DNA of 64,000 nt from Nitratireductor sp. GISD-1A_MAKvit (GCF_040819555.1 NZ_CP161920.1:2789001-2853000); one strand, 5' to 3'. Positions 28,415 through 39,183 are shown, numbered from the stretch's first letter. Translations and numbers: made by a program. Notes: generated by a model from the letters alone, not told the origin.

Positions 28415-29425
28415 GTGCTTCCGCTCGCGCTCAGCATTGGCGATCCATCCGGCATCGGACCCGAAATCCTGCTTGAGGCGTGGCTCCGGCGCGACACGAA
28501 CGGGCTGCCTGCGTTCTATATTCTGGGCGATCCCTCTTTGCTTGCATCGCGGGCCGAAAGGCTGGGGCTGAACGTAGCGATCGCGGAAACGGATCCGGAG
28601 GGGGCGGTTGCGCACTTTTCACGATCTCTGCCCGTTTGCCCGCTGAGAAACAGGCTTCACGATAGGCCGGGTTCTCCCGATTCCGCCAATGCGGCAGGGA
28701 TTGTTGAGGCCATTTCGCGTGCCGTCCAAGACACGATGCAGGCCCGCGCCGCTTCGATGGTCACCGCCCCGATCGCCAAGAAGCCACTCTATGATGCCGG
28801 CTTCGACTTTCCAGGACATACCGAATTTCTCGGTCATCTTTCAGAAAAGATCACCGGTCGAAAGGTCGAACCGGTCATGATGCTGGCCGGCCCGGAGCTT
28901 CGCACGGTGCCTGTGACCGTTCATCAGGCATTGGCTGAGGTGCCTGCGCGCCTTTCGCAAGACCTGATCGAAAACACCATCAGAACCGTGGCGCAGGCCT
29001 TGAGCGAGCAGTTTTCCATTCCAGAACCCCGTCTTGCAATCGCGGGCCTCAACCCCCACGCGGGGGAAGGCGGCGCCATGGGCAGCGAGGATGCTGAGAT
29101 CATTGCCCCCGCGATCGAACGGCTGCAATCCGAAGGCATCAATGCTTTCGGCCCCCTGCCCGGCGATACACTGTTCCACGCGCGCGCAAGGGCGCAGTAT
29201 GATGCAGCCGTTTGCATGTACCACGATCAGGCATTAATCCCGGTGAAGACCATCGCATTTGACGAAACAGTGAATGTGACGCTCGGTCTGCCCTTCGTGC
29301 GCACCTCCCCGGACCATGGCACGGCATTCGACATCGCCGGTCGGGGCATCGCACGTCCAGACAGCCTGATTGCCGCCATTCACCTTGCACGGAAGCTTGC
29401 CGACAACAGGAACAGTGTACGATGA
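28415..29425 (+). CDS. pdxA: 4-hydroxythreonine-4-phosphate dehydrogenase
   Basis: It oxidises 4-phosphohydroxy-threonine in the DXP-dependent pyridoxal phosphate pathway, with NAD and a bound divalent metal. The 336-residue protein begins [17 protein letters not shown] and has the substrate/metal histidines in [18 protein letters not shown] and [12 protein letters not shown]. It uses a GTG start with a nearby GAGGT. The stop overlaps the rsmA start by four bases. Confidence 0.95.
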   Translation: MLPLALSIGDPSGIGPEILLEAWLRRDTNGLPAFYILGDPSLLASRAERLGLNVAIAETDPEGAVAHFSRSLPVCPLRNRLHDRPGSPDSANAAGIVEAISRAVQDTMQARAASMVTAPIAKKPLYDAGFDFPGHTEFLGHLSEKITGRKVEPVMMLAGPELRTVPVTVHQALAEVPARLSQDLIENTIRTVAQALSEQFSIPEPRLAIAGLNPHAGEGGAMGSEDAEIIAPAIERLQSEGINAFGPLPGDTLFHARARAQYDAAVCMYHDQALIPVKTIAFDETVNVTLGLPFVRTSPDHGTAFDIAGRGIARPDSLIAAIHLARKLADNRNSVR

Positions 29426-30253
29426 CGGCCGATGGTCTTCCGCCACTTCGCGCGGTCATCGCAAAACACGGGCTTGCGGCGAAGAAATCGCTCGGACAGA
29501 ATTTTCTTCTCGACCTGAACCTCACGGCCAAGGTTGCCCGCGCTGCGGGTGACCTGAATGGTGCAACGGTGGTTGAAATCGGTCCGGGGCCTGGCGGCCC
29601 TGACACGCGCGCTGCTCATGGCTGGTGCGGAGAAGGTCATTGCGGTGGAGCGGGACGAGCGCTGTCTGGACGCACTCGCCGAAATCGCCGCCCATCACCC
29701 GGGCCGGCTTGAGGTCATCAACGGAGACGCACTGGACACGGATTTCGCTGCTCTCGTCGCAGCGACAGCGGGTGCGGTGCGCATTGTTGCCAATCTTCCC
29801 TACAATATCGGCACCGAACTTCTGATACGCTGGCTCACGCCCGAAAGCTGGCCTCCCTTTTATACTTCCATGACACTGATGTTTCAGCGCGAGGTGGCAC
29901 AACGCATTGTCGCAGAAGCCGGTGACAAGGCTTATGGCCGGCTTGGGGTGCTGGCGGGGTGGCGGGCACAGTCGAAAATCGTGTTCGATCTGCCGCCACA
30001 GGCTTTCACTCCGCCCCCCAAGGTGACCTCATCGGTCGTCCATATCGTACCTCGCGAGAGGCCGCTGGCCACCGACCCCAAATCGCTTGCAAAGGTGACC
30101 GAGGCTGCGTTCGGCCAGCGTCGCAAGATGTTGCGACAAAGCCTCAAATCAGTGGGGGGAGAAACGCTTCTTGAACAGGCGGGAATTGACCCGACCCGTC
30201 GTGCAGAGACCCTCTCCGTGCCGGAATTCGTGACCCTGGCCAATCTGATCTAG
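29422..30253 (+). CDS. rsmA: 16S rRNA (A1518/A1519-N6)-dimethyltransferase, frameshifted
   Basis: KsgA/RsmA dimethylates two adenines in helix 45 of 16S rRNA. It starts with [18 protein letters not shown], then SAM motif [10 protein letters not shown]. The NLPYN catalytic motif is in [13 protein letters not shown]. The frame breaks right after GPGPGG: GGCGGCCCTGACACG should be GGC GGC CTG ACA CGC, continuing as [19 protein letters not shown]. Removing one C of 29598-29600 gives 276 residues, the usual size. It overlaps the pdxA stop (ATGA), as is normal in proteobacteria. Confidence 0.94.
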
Positions 30254-30291
30254 GTGTCCAGTTCTATCGAAACGCGCCTGAAACCCTGCGC

Positions 30292-30957
30292 TCAGCCGCC
30301 GGTTTCTTCTAGCAGGCCTGCCACGAAATCAAACAGTCCTGGCCGGCGGTCACGACGCAGGCGCTCGGCTTCCACAATGGAGCGAACCGCCGAGAAGGCA
30401 TGATCCAGCTCGTCATTGATGACGACATAATCATAATCCAGCCATTTCTCGATTTCCGTGCGAGCATTGGCAAGACGCGTCTGGATGATCTCGGGCGTGT
30501 CTTCGGCGCGCCGTGTGAGGCGACCGAGCAATTCCTTCATGCTTGGTGGCAGGATAAAGATCGAGACGACATCGCCGCGCATTTTCTCGCGCAGTTGTTC
30601 TGCGCCCTGCCAATCGATGTCGAACAGCATGTCGCGACCTTCGGTCAGCGCCTTCTCCACCGGCGCACGTGGTGTGCCATAGTAGTTGCCGTGAACCTCG
30701 GCCCATTCAAGCAGTTCGTCATTGTCGCGCATGATTTCGAATTCGCGCTGCGACTTGAAATGATAATGCACGCCTTCGATTTCGCTGGCACGGCGTGCTC
30801 GCGTGGTCACGCTGACAGAAAGTTCAAAACCACTCACTTCGGCCAGAAGCGCACGGGCAATGGTGGACTTCCCGGCTCCCGAGGGCGATGAGAGAACGAG
30901 CATAAGGCCGCGGCGGCGCACCGCGTTCAATCCGGCCGAGGGTATTTCCGAGGACAT
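30292..30957 (-). CDS. gmk: Guanylate kinase
   Basis: It phosphorylates GMP to GDP; essential. The 221-residue protein carries the P-loop [14 protein letters not shown] (~residues 20-33), the GMP-binding segment [12 protein letters not shown] and [13 protein letters not shown], and the [10 protein letters not shown] strand. It starts three bases after the yicC stop, the conserved yicC-gmk order. An extra N-terminal ~15 residues precede the P-loop domain, common in this group. Confidence 0.96.
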   Translation of the reverse strand: MSSEIPSAGLNAVRRRGLMLVLSSPSGAGKSTIARALLAEVSGFELSVSVTTRARRASEIEGVHYHFKSQREFEIMRDNDELLEWAEVHGNYYGTPRAPVEKALTEGRDMLFDIDWQGAEQLREKMRGDVVSIFILPPSMKELLGRLTRRAEDTPEIIQTRLANARTEIEKWLDYDYVVINDELDHAFSAVRSIVEAERLRRDRRPGLFDFVAGLLEETGG

Positions 30958-30960
30958 GAT

Positions 30961-31851
30961 CTACTCCAGATTCTGAACCTGCTCGCGGAACTGATCCACG
31001 ACAGCCTTTAGCTCCAGCCCTATAGCCGTAACCGTCGACGCGTTGGATTTCGAGCAAAGCGTATTGGATTCGCGATTGAATTCCTGTCCCAGAAAATCGA
31101 GCTTTCGACCTATCGGACCGCCTTCGGCAATCAGTGCGCGTGCGGCTGCAATATGCGCTCGCAGGCGGTCGAGCTCTTCCTGGATATCCGCCTTGCCCGC
31201 AAGAATGGCAGCCTCCGCATGGAGCCTGTCCTGATCGAACCCTGCCTGGGTCTCCAGAAGGCGCGACACCTGTTCGCCAAGACGCGCGCGGATGTTTTCC
31301 GGCCGGCGCGATGGATCGGAACCGGCTCTTTCCGTCAGCTTTTCGATGGTCGACAGCTGTTCAAGCAGGACGGCCTCCAGTGCGGCACCTTCGCGGTGGC
31401 GGCTCATCCCCAGCCCGTCAATGCCTTCGTCGAATGCAGCCAGTATCTCCGCATCGAGCGAGGCACGCACGTTCTCGTCGGCGACGGGATCTGCGTAGTC
31501 GAGCACGCCCCGCAGGGCGAGCAGACCATCGGCACGCGCAGGGGCTGCTCCGAACTCTTCGTGCATGCGCTGTGCCAGCGCGGCGATCTCGTTCAGGAAG
31601 GGTTCGTTGACGACTGGCTGGCGCAGGGAACCGTTCGGCGCGAAGGTTAGCGACGCCTGGACATTTCCGCGCGCAAACCGTTTCTGCACCTTCTTGCGCG
31701 CCGCCTGCTCGATGCGCTCAAATCCCGGCGGCAGGCGAAAGCGAACCTCAAGGCTGCGCCCGTTGACGGACTTTAACTCCCACGCGATGCTGCCTGCTTC
31801 ATGCTCGCGTGAAGAGCGGGCAAAGCCCGTCATGCTCTGGAGCCTGCTCAT
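30961..31851 (-). CDS. YicC family endoribonuclease
   Basis: A soluble 296-residue protein of the YicC family, recently described as an endoribonuclease. The N-terminal signature SMTGFARSSREHEAGSIAWE with SVNGRSLEVRFRLP and the C-terminal DUF1732 block KLDFLGQEFNRESNTLCSK are both intact. I place the start at the ATG at 31851 (MSRLQSMTGFA); a longer start at 31884 adds 11 unlike residues. Its neighbour gmk is the usual one. Confidence 0.9.
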   Translation of the reverse strand: MSRLQSMTGFARSSREHEAGSIAWELKSVNGRSLEVRFRLPPGFERIEQAARKKVQKRFARGNVQASLTFAPNGSLRQPVVNEPFLNEIAALAQRMHEEFGAAPARADGLLALRGVLDYADPVADENVRASLDAEILAAFDEGIDGLGMSRHREGAALEAVLLEQLSTIEKLTERAGSDPSRRPENIRARLGEQVSRLLETQAGFDQDRLHAEAAILAGKADIQEELDRLRAHIAAARALIAEGGPIGRKLDFLGQEFNRESNTLCSKSNASTVTAIGLELKAVVDQFREQVQNLE

Positions 31852-31896
31852 GCGTTCCTCTTCCCCCAGTTCATCGCCACGCATGAGCCCCCCGGC

Positions 31897-33063
31897 TCAG
31901 TTGGAGCCTTCCGTCTGCGCTTTTTCTTCAGCAGCCCGACGCTCCCGTTCGATCTTGCGCCAGCGAGCGACATTCTCATTGTGCTCCTTGAGCGTCTTGG
32001 CAAAAACATGCCCACCCGTGCCATCTGCGACGAAATAAAGCTCATCCGTCTGGGAGGGGTTGGCAACGGCCTCAAGTGCCGCCCGGCCGGGATTGGCGAT
32101 CGGTGTCGGGGGGAGTCCGTCGATATGATAGGTGTTGTAGGGTGTCTTCTTGTCGATGTCGGAGCGGTAGATCGGACGATCCGAAGGCTTCCCCTGCCCG
32201 CCGAACAAGCCATAGATGATCGTGGGATCGGACTGGAGGCGCATGCCCTTGCGCAGGCGGTTGATGAAGACCGCAGCCACCCGTGAGCGCTCATCGGCAA
32301 TGCCTGTTTCCTTCTCGACGATGGAAGCAAGGGTCACGAATTCGTTCTTGTCCTTGATCGGAAGGTCTTCATTGCGCCGCGCCCAGATACTGTCGACCAG
32401 CTCTTCCTGGTCCCTGAGCAGTTTTTCGACCACGGCGGCACGGGCCATGCCACGTGTGAAACGAAGCGTATCCGCAGCAAGGCTACCTTCAGGTGGCATT
32501 TCTTCGGGCATTTCTCCCGAAAGCTCTTCCGTCTCCCGAATGCGTTCAAATACCTGATAGACCGTCTGCCCCTCGGGAATGGTCAGCGAGTAAAGAACGC
32601 TCTTGCCGCTTTTCAGGAGTTCCATGATTTCATGCATGGAGGCGCCAGCGTCTATGGCGTATTCGCCGGCCTTGAGTTCGGAATCCGCACCATAGGCACG
32701 CACGCCGAGCGAGAAGATGCGCGCGTCGCTGATCAACCCTTCGCGCTCCAGAAGGCTGGCGATCTGACGAACACCGGTGTTTGGCTTGATCATGACCGTC
32801 TCAGCCGTATCCGCGGGGCCTGGCTGATGGAATTCGCGCTTGCCGAAATAGAACGCAATTCCTGCAAGGATCACGAGGAAGACCACTGAGGAGAACAGGA
32901 AGTTCAAGAAGACGACAAACTGGCTTCGTGCCCTCTTCGAACGCCGCGGAGGCGGAGTGCCGGCCTCAGGCCTCAAAGTCCTGCTCGAGGATTTGAAGCC
33001 ACGACCAGGGCCTTCGCCGTCCTGCCGACCGAAGCCGGAATTCTCATCGGTATTTCCTGTCAT
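31897..33063 (-). CDS. mltG: Endolytic murein transglycosylase MltG
   Basis: An inner-membrane lytic transglycosylase that cuts nascent glycan strands. The 388-residue protein has a basic, disordered N-terminus (~45 residues), one membrane helix (~48-70), a LysM-like region, and the YceG catalytic domain with the glutamate in TLASIVEKETGIADER, plus SDPTIIYGLFGG and NTYHIDGLPPTPIANPG. Length is slightly more than in enterobacteria because of the N-terminal tail. It lies downstream of fabF, the usual arrangement. Confidence 0.94.
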   Translation of the reverse strand: MTGNTDENSGFGRQDGEGPGRGFKSSSRTLRPEAGTPPPRRSKRARSQFVVFLNFLFSSVVFLVILAGIAFYFGKREFHQPGPADTAETVMIKPNTGVRQIASLLEREGLISDARIFSLGVRAYGADSELKAGEYAIDAGASMHEIMELLKSGKSVLYSLTIPEGQTVYQVFERIRETEELSGEMPEEMPPEGSLAADTLRFTRGMARAAVVEKLLRDQEELVDSIWARRNEDLPIKDKNEFVTLASIVEKETGIADERSRVAAVFINRLRKGMRLQSDPTIIYGLFGGQGKPSDRPIYRSDIDKKTPYNTYHIDGLPPTPIANPGRAALEAVANPSQTDELYFVADGTGGHVFAKTLKEHNENVARWRKIERERRAAEEKAQTEGSN

Positions 33064-33254
33064 GCCTCTTGGACCGCTCCCATCCGGAACGGCAGCAAAC
33101 TGGACCGTTCCGTACTAAAATGTGTTCACGCTCTCGGCGTTCAGACAAGTCCGAAAAGATAGCGCTTTCGGAGCCTGCAGGCTGCCATTTCGATTCGTGT
33201 CCATCAGACTGAATTGCGAAAATGGCAAAACTGCAAGCCCGTTATGGGAAAGCT

Positions 33255-34511
33255 TCAGGCGTCATAACGCTTGAAAACGAGTGACGCGTTGGTGCCGCCG
33301 AAGCCGAATGAGTTCGACAGTGCCACATCAATCTGCCGTTCCCGAGGCTTGTTCGGCACCAGATCGATCGCCGTTTCCGCCTGTGGATTGTCGAGATTGA
33401 TGGTTGGCGGCGCAATGTTGTCACGGATGGCCAGCACCGAGAAGATCGCTTCCGCAGCGCCGGCGGCGCCGAGAAGATGACCGATCGACGATTTGGTGGA
33501 CGACATGGAGACCTTGTCCGCAGCATCGCCCATCAGCCGCTCCACGGCTCCAAGCTCGATCGTATCCGCCATGGTCGATGTGCCGTGGGCATTGATGTAA
33601 TCCACATCGGAGGGGGAAAGACCCGCACGCTTAAGCGCTGCCTTCATGCAGCGATAGGCACCATCACCATCTTCGGCCGGAGCCGTGATGTGGTATGCGT
33701 CGCCCGTGAGGCCGTAGCCGACCACTTCCGCATAGATCTTCGCGCCGCGTGCCTTTGCATGTTCCAGCTCTTCCAGCACGACAACACCGGCGCCCTCGCC
33801 CATGACAAATCCGTCGCGGTCGCGATCATAGGGCCGGGAAGCCTTTTCGGGCGTGTCGTTGAAACCGGTCGAAAGCGCCTTGCAGGCGGAAAAACCGGCT
33901 ATGGAAAGGCGGGTGATCGGCGCCTCCGCGCCGCCAGCAAGCATCACATCGGCATCGCCCAGCATGATAAGACGGGCTGCATCACCGATAGCGTGCGCTC
34001 CTGTCGAACAGGCAGTCACCACGGCATGGTTTGGTCCCTTCAGCCCGTGCCGTATCGACACCTGGCCTGAGACCAGATTGATGATGTTGCCGGGAATGAA
34101 GAAGGGGCTGATGCGGCGCGGGCCGCGCTCAGCGAGCGTCAAGGCGTTTTCAGCAATGCCTTCGATACCACCGATACCCGAACCGATGAGTGCGCCCGTG
34201 GCGCATTTCTCGTCTTCGGTCTCCGGTTTCCAGCCAGAGTCCTCGAGTGCCTGGTCTGCCGCGGCAATGCCATAGGTGATGAACTCACCGATCTTGCGCT
34301 GTTCGCGGGGTTCCAGGAAAGCGTCGGGGTCAAAAGCCCCTTCGCCTTCACGCGGTATGGAATTGGCGATCTTGCAGGCCAGATCATCCACCTCGAACCG
34401 GTCGATGCGGCTGGCTGCACTCTTGCCCGAAAGCAGGCTCTTCCACCCGTGTTCAACCCCGAGGCCGAACGGAGAAAGAAGCCCCATTCCTGTGACGACA
34501 ACGCGTCTCAT
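33255..34511 (-). CDS. fabF: Beta-ketoacyl-ACP synthase II
   Basis: It condenses malonyl-ACP with acyl-ACP during fatty-acid elongation. The 418-residue enzyme has the nucleophile cysteine in VVTACSTGAHAIG (~residue 165), the two histidines in NAHGTSTM and IGHLLGAAG, and the FGFGGTNASLVF C-terminus. It lies 49 bases downstream of acpP and reads in the same direction. A 190-base gap follows before mltG. Confidence 0.96.
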   Translation of the reverse strand: MRRVVVTGMGLLSPFGLGVEHGWKSLLSGKSAASRIDRFEVDDLACKIANSIPREGEGAFDPDAFLEPREQRKIGEFITYGIAAADQALEDSGWKPETEDEKCATGALIGSGIGGIEGIAENALTLAERGPRRISPFFIPGNIINLVSGQVSIRHGLKGPNHAVVTACSTGAHAIGDAARLIMLGDADVMLAGGAEAPITRLSIAGFSACKALSTGFNDTPEKASRPYDRDRDGFVMGEGAGVVVLEELEHAKARGAKIYAEVVGYGLTGDAYHITAPAEDGDGAYRCMKAALKRAGLSPSDVDYINAHGTSTMADTIELGAVERLMGDAADKVSMSSTKSSIGHLLGAAGAAEAIFSVLAIRDNIAPPTINLDNPQAETAIDLVPNKPRERQIDVALSNSFGFGGTNASLVFKRYDA

Positions 34512-34560
34512 ATGCTGATATCCGCCTTGACTACGTTCGTAGTGACCACGCCGAATGGCG

Positions 34561-34797
34561 TCAGGCGGTCGCCTTGTCGATGTACTTCACTGCATCGCCG
34601 ACCGTGAGGATGGTCTCTGCTGCATCGTCGGGAATTTCAACACCGAACTCTTCCTCGAATGCCATGACCAGCTCGACGGTATCGAGGCTGTCTGCGCCAA
34701 GATCATCGATGAAGCTTGCGCCTTCGGTTACCTTGTCGCCTTCGACGCCCAGATGTTCGACAACGATTTTCTTAACGCGTTCTGCAGTATCGCTCAT
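34561..34797 (-). CDS. acpP: Acyl carrier protein
   Basis: The carrier of growing acyl chains. The 78-residue acidic protein has the phosphopantetheine serine in [11 protein letters not shown] (~residue 37). A GAGGG ribosome site is seven bases before the ATG. Its neighbours fabG, fabD and fabF confirm that it is the fatty-acid synthesis ACP. Confidence 0.97.
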   Translation of the reverse strand: MSDTAERVKKIVVEHLGVEGDKVTEGASFIDDLGADSLDTVELVMAFEEEFGVEIPDDAAETILTVGDAVKYIDKATA

Positions 34798-35138
34798 GAG
34801 AGAACCCTCGACTTTCTGAATTTCCGATCTTCGTTAGCCGCACGATTGCCGCTAATCAAGCTAAATGACAACTAGAGCGCTGACAGGGTCAGCACCTAGT
34901 CTGGTGTGATCCGACGTGGGCGCACGGCTTTCGTGCGGCTCGCGGAATGGCTTTTGGCGGGCGCATATCATGATTTTATCGCGCGCGCCAAGCGTTATTC
35001 ACCCCCATCCACGTGGAAGGTCCCGACAGCGCCGGTTTCGCTATCGCAATTCCACAACACTGAAAGCACGGTCACGAGACGCCTTCTGTTCAGGGATGGT
35101 GAGCACATGGTTGGGAGCAGGCCCGGATAAAGACCCGG
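34798..35138. promoter_or_regulatory. Intergenic gap upstream of acpP
   Basis: The 341 bases between fabG and acpP contain no supported gene. On the minus strand, TTGTCA about 78 bases before acpP followed by an AT-rich TTTAGCTTGATTAG stretch suggests an acpP promoter, but a good -10 box is not clear. The gap is long enough for acpP to be transcribed on its own, as is usual given its high demand. Confidence 0.4.
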
Positions 35139-35876
35139 TCAGATCATGGCCATGCCACCGTTCACATGCAGGGTCTGGCCGGTAACATAGGATGCCTCGC
35201 TGGAGGCGAGATAGGCCACTGCGGAAGCGATCTCGCCACCATTGCCCATGCGCTTCATCGGAATGGCTCCCATGATCGCATCACGCTGCTTTTCGTTGAG
35301 TTTGTCGGTCATGGCCGATTCGATGAAGCCTGGAGCAACACAGTTCACGGTGATCGACCGGCTGGCGATTTCCTGGGCGAGCGACTTGGAGAAGCCGATC
35401 AGGCCAGCCTTGGAGGCGCAATAATTCGCCTGTCCGGGATTTCCGGTCACACCAACGACGGACGTGATGTTGATGATACGGCCGAATCGGCGACGCATCA
35501 TCGGGTGCGTCAACTCACGCGTGAGCCTGAAGACGGAGCCCAGATTGATTTCCAGAACCTGATCCCAGTCATCATCGCTCATGCGAACGAAGAGGCCGTC
35601 ACGGGTGATGCCGGCGTTGTTGACGAGGATATCGACCCCCTCAAGTTCCGATTCCGCTTTTTCAGCCAACTGCTTGACCTCACTACGATCGGAAAGGTTT
35701 GCCGGAAAGAGTTTGACACGATCACCGAGATCGGCGGCCAGTGTTTCCAGCTTTTCCACCCGCGTGCCATGCAGGCCAACCATGGCTCCCTGAGCGTGCA
35801 GAGTGCGGGCAATGGCCTCGCCAATTCCCCCGGTCGCTCCCGTCACCAGTGCCTTGCGGCCGCTCAGATCAAACAT
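35139..35876 (-). CDS. fabG: 3-oxoacyl-ACP reductase
   Basis: An NADPH-dependent ketoreductase of fatty-acid elongation. The 245-residue SDR has cofactor motif VTGATGGIGEAIA, NNAGITRDGLF, and the catalytic Ser-Tyr-Lys in INITSVVGVTGNPGQANYCASK. The C-terminus TGQTLHVNGGMAMI is typical FabG. The ATG at 35876 gives the family N-terminus MFDLSGRKALV; the longer frame overlaps fabD's end. Confidence 0.96.
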   Translation of the reverse strand: MFDLSGRKALVTGATGGIGEAIARTLHAQGAMVGLHGTRVEKLETLAADLGDRVKLFPANLSDRSEVKQLAEKAESELEGVDILVNNAGITRDGLFVRMSDDDWDQVLEINLGSVFRLTRELTHPMMRRRFGRIINITSVVGVTGNPGQANYCASKAGLIGFSKSLAQEIASRSITVNCVAPGFIESAMTDKLNEKQRDAIMGAIPMKRMGNGGEIASAVAYLASSEASYVTGQTLHVNGGMAMI

Positions 35877-35926
35877 GGGCTTGTCCTTCTCAATCAACTG
35901 AAATTCCTGCTCACGGCCCGCAAGGC

Positions 35927-36868
35927 TCAACCGAGCGTTGCCATGGCCGTTTCGATGTCTGCCGGTGTGTTGACCGGGATTGCGGCGATATCGCGATTGA
36001 TGCGGCGTGCAAGCCCCGACAGGACCTTCCCCGATCCAATTTCATAAAGCGTTTCCACACCGTTCTCGCCAAACCATCCAACGGTTTCGCGCCAGCGCAC
36101 ACGACCTGTGACCTGCTCGACAAGCCGCTCGGCAATCTCTGCGGGATCCCGAAGCGGCGTGACGGTCACATTGGCCAGGACGGGAACGGCGGGGGCATTT
36201 TTCTTCACTTCCGCCAGGGCTTCACGCATTGCGTCTGCCGCCGGCTGCATGAGCGCAGAATGAAACGGTGCGGAAACCGGCAGCATGATCGCCCGCTTGG
36301 CGCCTTTATCCGATGCGAGCTTCGCAGCCGCCTCGACGGCAGCTTTTGCGCCCGAAATCACCAGTTGTCCGCCACCATTGTCGTTCGCGATCTGGCAAAC
36401 GCCTTCATCGCCAACCGCCTCGCACACGGCTTCGACATCCTCGGCTTCAAGGCCGATGATTGCCGCCATCGCGCCTTCGCCCACCGGAACGGCTGCCTGC
36501 ATGGCGTTGCCGCGGATGCGCAACAGCCGCGCCGTGTCGGCCAGGGAGAATGTCCCGGCTGCGCACAGGGCCGAATACTCTCCCAGTGAATGGCCGGCGA
36601 CGTAAGAGACCTTGTCGTTGAGCGAAAGACCGCCCTTTTCCATCACCCGCATTGCAGCAATGGAAACGGCCATCAAAGCCGGCTGTGCATTGGCGGTGAG
36701 GGTCAGTTCGTCTTCCGGTCCCTCCCACATGATCTGGGAAAGCTTCTGGTCGAGCGCGTCATCAACTTCATGAAAAACGTCTCTTGCTTCGGGAAATGCG
36801 TCGGCAAGCTCGCGTCCCATGCCGACAGCCTGACTTCCCTGCCCTGGAAAGGTGAAAGCGATGCCCAT
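35927..36868 (-). CDS. fabD: Malonyl CoA-ACP transacylase
   Basis: It loads malonyl groups on ACP. The 313-residue enzyme begins MGIAFTFPGQGSQAVGMG and has the catalytic serine in VAGHSLGEYSALCA (~92), the conserved arginine in RLLRIRGNAMQ, and the histidine in PVSAPFHSALM (~200). A longer upstream frame (to 37030) is unlike the family, so I start at 36868. It heads the fabD-fabG pair. Confidence 0.95.
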   Translation of the reverse strand: MGIAFTFPGQGSQAVGMGRELADAFPEARDVFHEVDDALDQKLSQIMWEGPEDELTLTANAQPALMAVSIAAMRVMEKGGLSLNDKVSYVAGHSLGEYSALCAAGTFSLADTARLLRIRGNAMQAAVPVGEGAMAAIIGLEAEDVEAVCEAVGDEGVCQIANDNGGGQLVISGAKAAVEAAAKLASDKGAKRAIMLPVSAPFHSALMQPAADAMREALAEVKKNAPAVPVLANVTVTPLRDPAEIAERLVEQVTGRVRWRETVGWFGENGVETLYEIGSGKVLSGLARRINRDIAAIPVNTPADIETAMATLG

Positions 36869-37046
36869 CGCCAAATCTCCGGTATTCAACATTATCGGGC
36901 GCATCTGGTGACGCAACGCAACGGGAACGTCAAGTTTTTTGGCTTTTTTGCGCCGTTTCCGGTCTGAACATGAAAAATCCACAATCGGGTCGAGATGTGG
37001 CAATGTTCCGCCCCGATTCCGGTGGCACACGAAGGGTTATACGCAC

Positions 37047-37325
37047 ATGTCTCTTTCTACATCAGACGCTCAACGGCAATCCACCGCCTCGCAGCGCGGC
37101 CTGAATCTGGCGCAGATCGTGGGGGTGGTCTCCGTGACACTCTTCACGACCACCGAAATTGCAGCAGCATCAGCGGCGGGTGTCTGGGGACTTTCAGGTC
37201 TGCTTCATCTTGGAACCACGGGTGAGATCGTGCTGTCGGGGATCATCGGCCTGCCCGCCATCTATGGGGTGTGCCGCTGCGCGCAGCTTGCTTTCGAAGC
37301 GGAGACGGATCCACAGAATCAATAA
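37047..37325 (+). CDS. Small membrane protein of unknown function
   Basis: A 92-residue product with two predicted membrane helices: one at ~22-42 (IVGVVSVTLFTTTEIAAASA) and one at ~57-75 (TGEIVLSGIIGLPAIYGVCR). The tail is acidic. The ATG follows AAGGGTTATACGCAC. I do not recognise a named family. Its codon use looks like that of its neighbours, and it stands alone between fabD and an ABC exporter. Confidence 0.65.
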   Translation: MSLSTSDAQRQSTASQRGLNLAQIVGVVSVTLFTTTEIAAASAAGVWGLSGLLHLGTTGEIVLSGIIGLPAIYGVCRCAQLAFEAETDPQNQ

Positions 37326-37459
37326 GCGTCAGCGCTCCACCGGAGCGGGGTACGGGTGTCAGTAAATGTCAGCGCGGTTAGGCGTGTGCTGGCATCGGAA
37401 CGGATGAAGGCCTATATCTTCGCGGGCCGTCATTCTCCAGACACCACGGACCCGATTTC

Positions 37460-38390
37460 ATGGCGATTGCCCTTTCTGTAAAAAACATTTCCAAGACGTA
37501 TGAAGGCGGCGTGACCGCCTTGAATTCTGTCGACCTCGACATCAACCGCGGCGAGATTCTTGCTCTGCTTGGCCCCAATGGTGCCGGCAAGACGACGCTG
37601 ATCTCCATCATTTGCGGATTGGTGAAACCCTCCACCGGAACCGTCAGCGTGGAGGGCAACGACATTGTTCAAGACTATCGCCAGGCGCGCCAGCTCATCG
37701 GCCTGGTGCCCCAGGAACTCCATACGGAAACCTTCGAGACGGTCTGGGCGACCGTCAGCTACAGTCGTGGTCTCTTCGGCAGGAAGCCGGCCCCCCGCGC
37801 TTGTGGAGCAGATCCTGCGCGATCTTTCTCTCTACGACAAGAAAGACAGCCAGATCATGACGCTATCGGGCGGCATGAAGCGGCGCGTGATGATTGCCAA
37901 GGCACTGGCGCACGAACCACGAATCCTGTTCCTGGATGAACCGACGGCCGGAGTGGACGTTGAACTGAGGAAAGACATGTGGCGGCTTGTCAAGCGGCTG
38001 CGGGACACCGGCGTCACGATCATTCTGACCACGCACTACATTGAAGAGGCTGAGGAGATCGCCGACCGGGTGGGCGTTATCAACCGGGGACGGCTGCTTC
38101 TGGTGGAGGAAAAGGCCGAGCTGATGCGCAAACTGGGGCAGAAACAACTCACGATCGACCTGCAAAAGCCGCTGAAAACGCTACCGAAGCAGCTTTCGGA
38201 ATACGACCTGGAGCTTGCCGACGACGGTGAGCGGGTCATCTATCATTACGACACACAGGCACAACGAACGGGCATTGCCTCGCTGCTGTCGGCACTCAGT
38301 GAAGCCGGGGTAACCGTTCGGGACCTCGACACCGAACAGCGCTCGCTTGAAGACATTTTCGTGAGCCTCGTGGTGGAGGAAAACAAGTGA
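37460..38390 (+). CDS. ABC-2 type transporter ATP-binding protein, frameshifted
   Basis: The ATPase of a two-gene ABC-2 exporter (YadG-like). It has Walker [12 protein letters not shown] (~residue 37), Q-loop LVPQELH, signature [15 protein letters not shown], Walker [13 protein letters not shown] and the switch histidine in [13 protein letters not shown]. The frame breaks at 37791-37796: AAGCCGGCCCCCCGCG should have five C's, giving [18 protein letters not shown]. Removing one C yields 309 residues, normal for the family. The stop overlaps the permease start (ATGA-type, four bases). Confidence 0.92.
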
Positions 38391-39148
38391 ACTTCGAAGC
38401 CGTCAAATCCATTTATCTCTTTGAAATGGCGCGTATGAAGCGCACGCTCCTGCAAAGCGTGATCTCGCCCGTGCTTTCAACGTCGCTTTATTTCATCGTC
38501 TTCGGTGCTGCCATAGGCTCACGTATCGAGGAAATCGACGGCGTTCAGTATGGCGCATTCATTGTTCCCGGGCTGATGATGCTGACGCTGTTGCAGAACT
38601 CCATCTCCAACGCCTCGTTCGGCATCTATTTCCCCAAATTCATCGGGACCATCTATGAGGTCCTTTCAGCCCCGATCTCGTTCTTCGAAATCGTGCTGGG
38701 CTATGTCGGGGCCGCGGCGACGAAATCGATCATCCTCGGTCTCATCATTCTGGCGACCGCACATCTGTTCGTCCCCATCGAAATAAGGCACCCGTTCTGG
38801 ATGCTCTTCTTTCTCGTGATGACGGCCGTGACGTTCAGCCTTTTCGGCTTCATCATCGGGATATGGGCCGATAATTTCGAAAAGCTTCAGCTGATACCGC
38901 TTCTGGTGGTCACGCCACTGGTCTTTCTCGGAGGATCCTTCTACTCCATCAACATGCTGCCCGAATTCTGGCAGAAAGTGACGCTGGCCAATCCGGTCCT
39001 CTACCTGATCAGCGGTTTCCGCTGGAGTTTCTACGAGACTTCGGACGTGGGGATCGGCACGAGCATCGGCATGATCACCTTCTTTCTTGCCCTGTGCCTT
39101 TGTGCCATCTGGTGGATTTTCAGAACCGGCTACAAACTCAAGACGTGA
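38387..39148 (+). CDS. ABC-2 type transporter permease
   Basis: The 253-residue membrane partner of the upstream ATPase (YadH-like). Six hydrophobic helices are visible, with the ABC-2 core NAVLYLIS-type segment [18 protein letters not shown] near residue 205 and the [17 protein letters not shown] reentrant region before it. The start overlaps the ATPase stop, so the pair is one transcription unit. Substrate is unknown; drug, lipid or polysaccharide export are all possible in this family. Confidence 0.9.
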   Translation: MNFEAVKSIYLFEMARMKRTLLQSVISPVLSTSLYFIVFGAAIGSRIEEIDGVQYGAFIVPGLMMLTLLQNSISNASFGIYFPKFIGTIYEVLSAPISFFEIVLGYVGAAATKSIILGLIILATAHLFVPIEIRHPFWMLFFLVMTAVTFSLFGFIIGIWADNFEKLQLIPLLVVTPLVFLGGSFYSINMLPEFWQKVTLANPVLYLISGFRWSFYETSDVGIGTSIGMITFFLALCLCAIWWIFRTGYKLKT

Positions 39149-39155
39149 ACCGACC

Positions 39156-39183
39156 TTGCTTCTGCGGAAAAACCCTGTATAAG
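39156..39183 (+). promoter_or_regulatory. Probable rpsF operon promoter
   Basis: TTGCTT (39156-39161) and TATAAG (39178-39183) are spaced by 16 bases, a good sigma-70-type match. It lies just after the upstream permease gene and leaves a ~200-base leader before rpsF, long enough for an S6:S18-type autoregulatory structure, which I could not confirm. Confidence 0.55.
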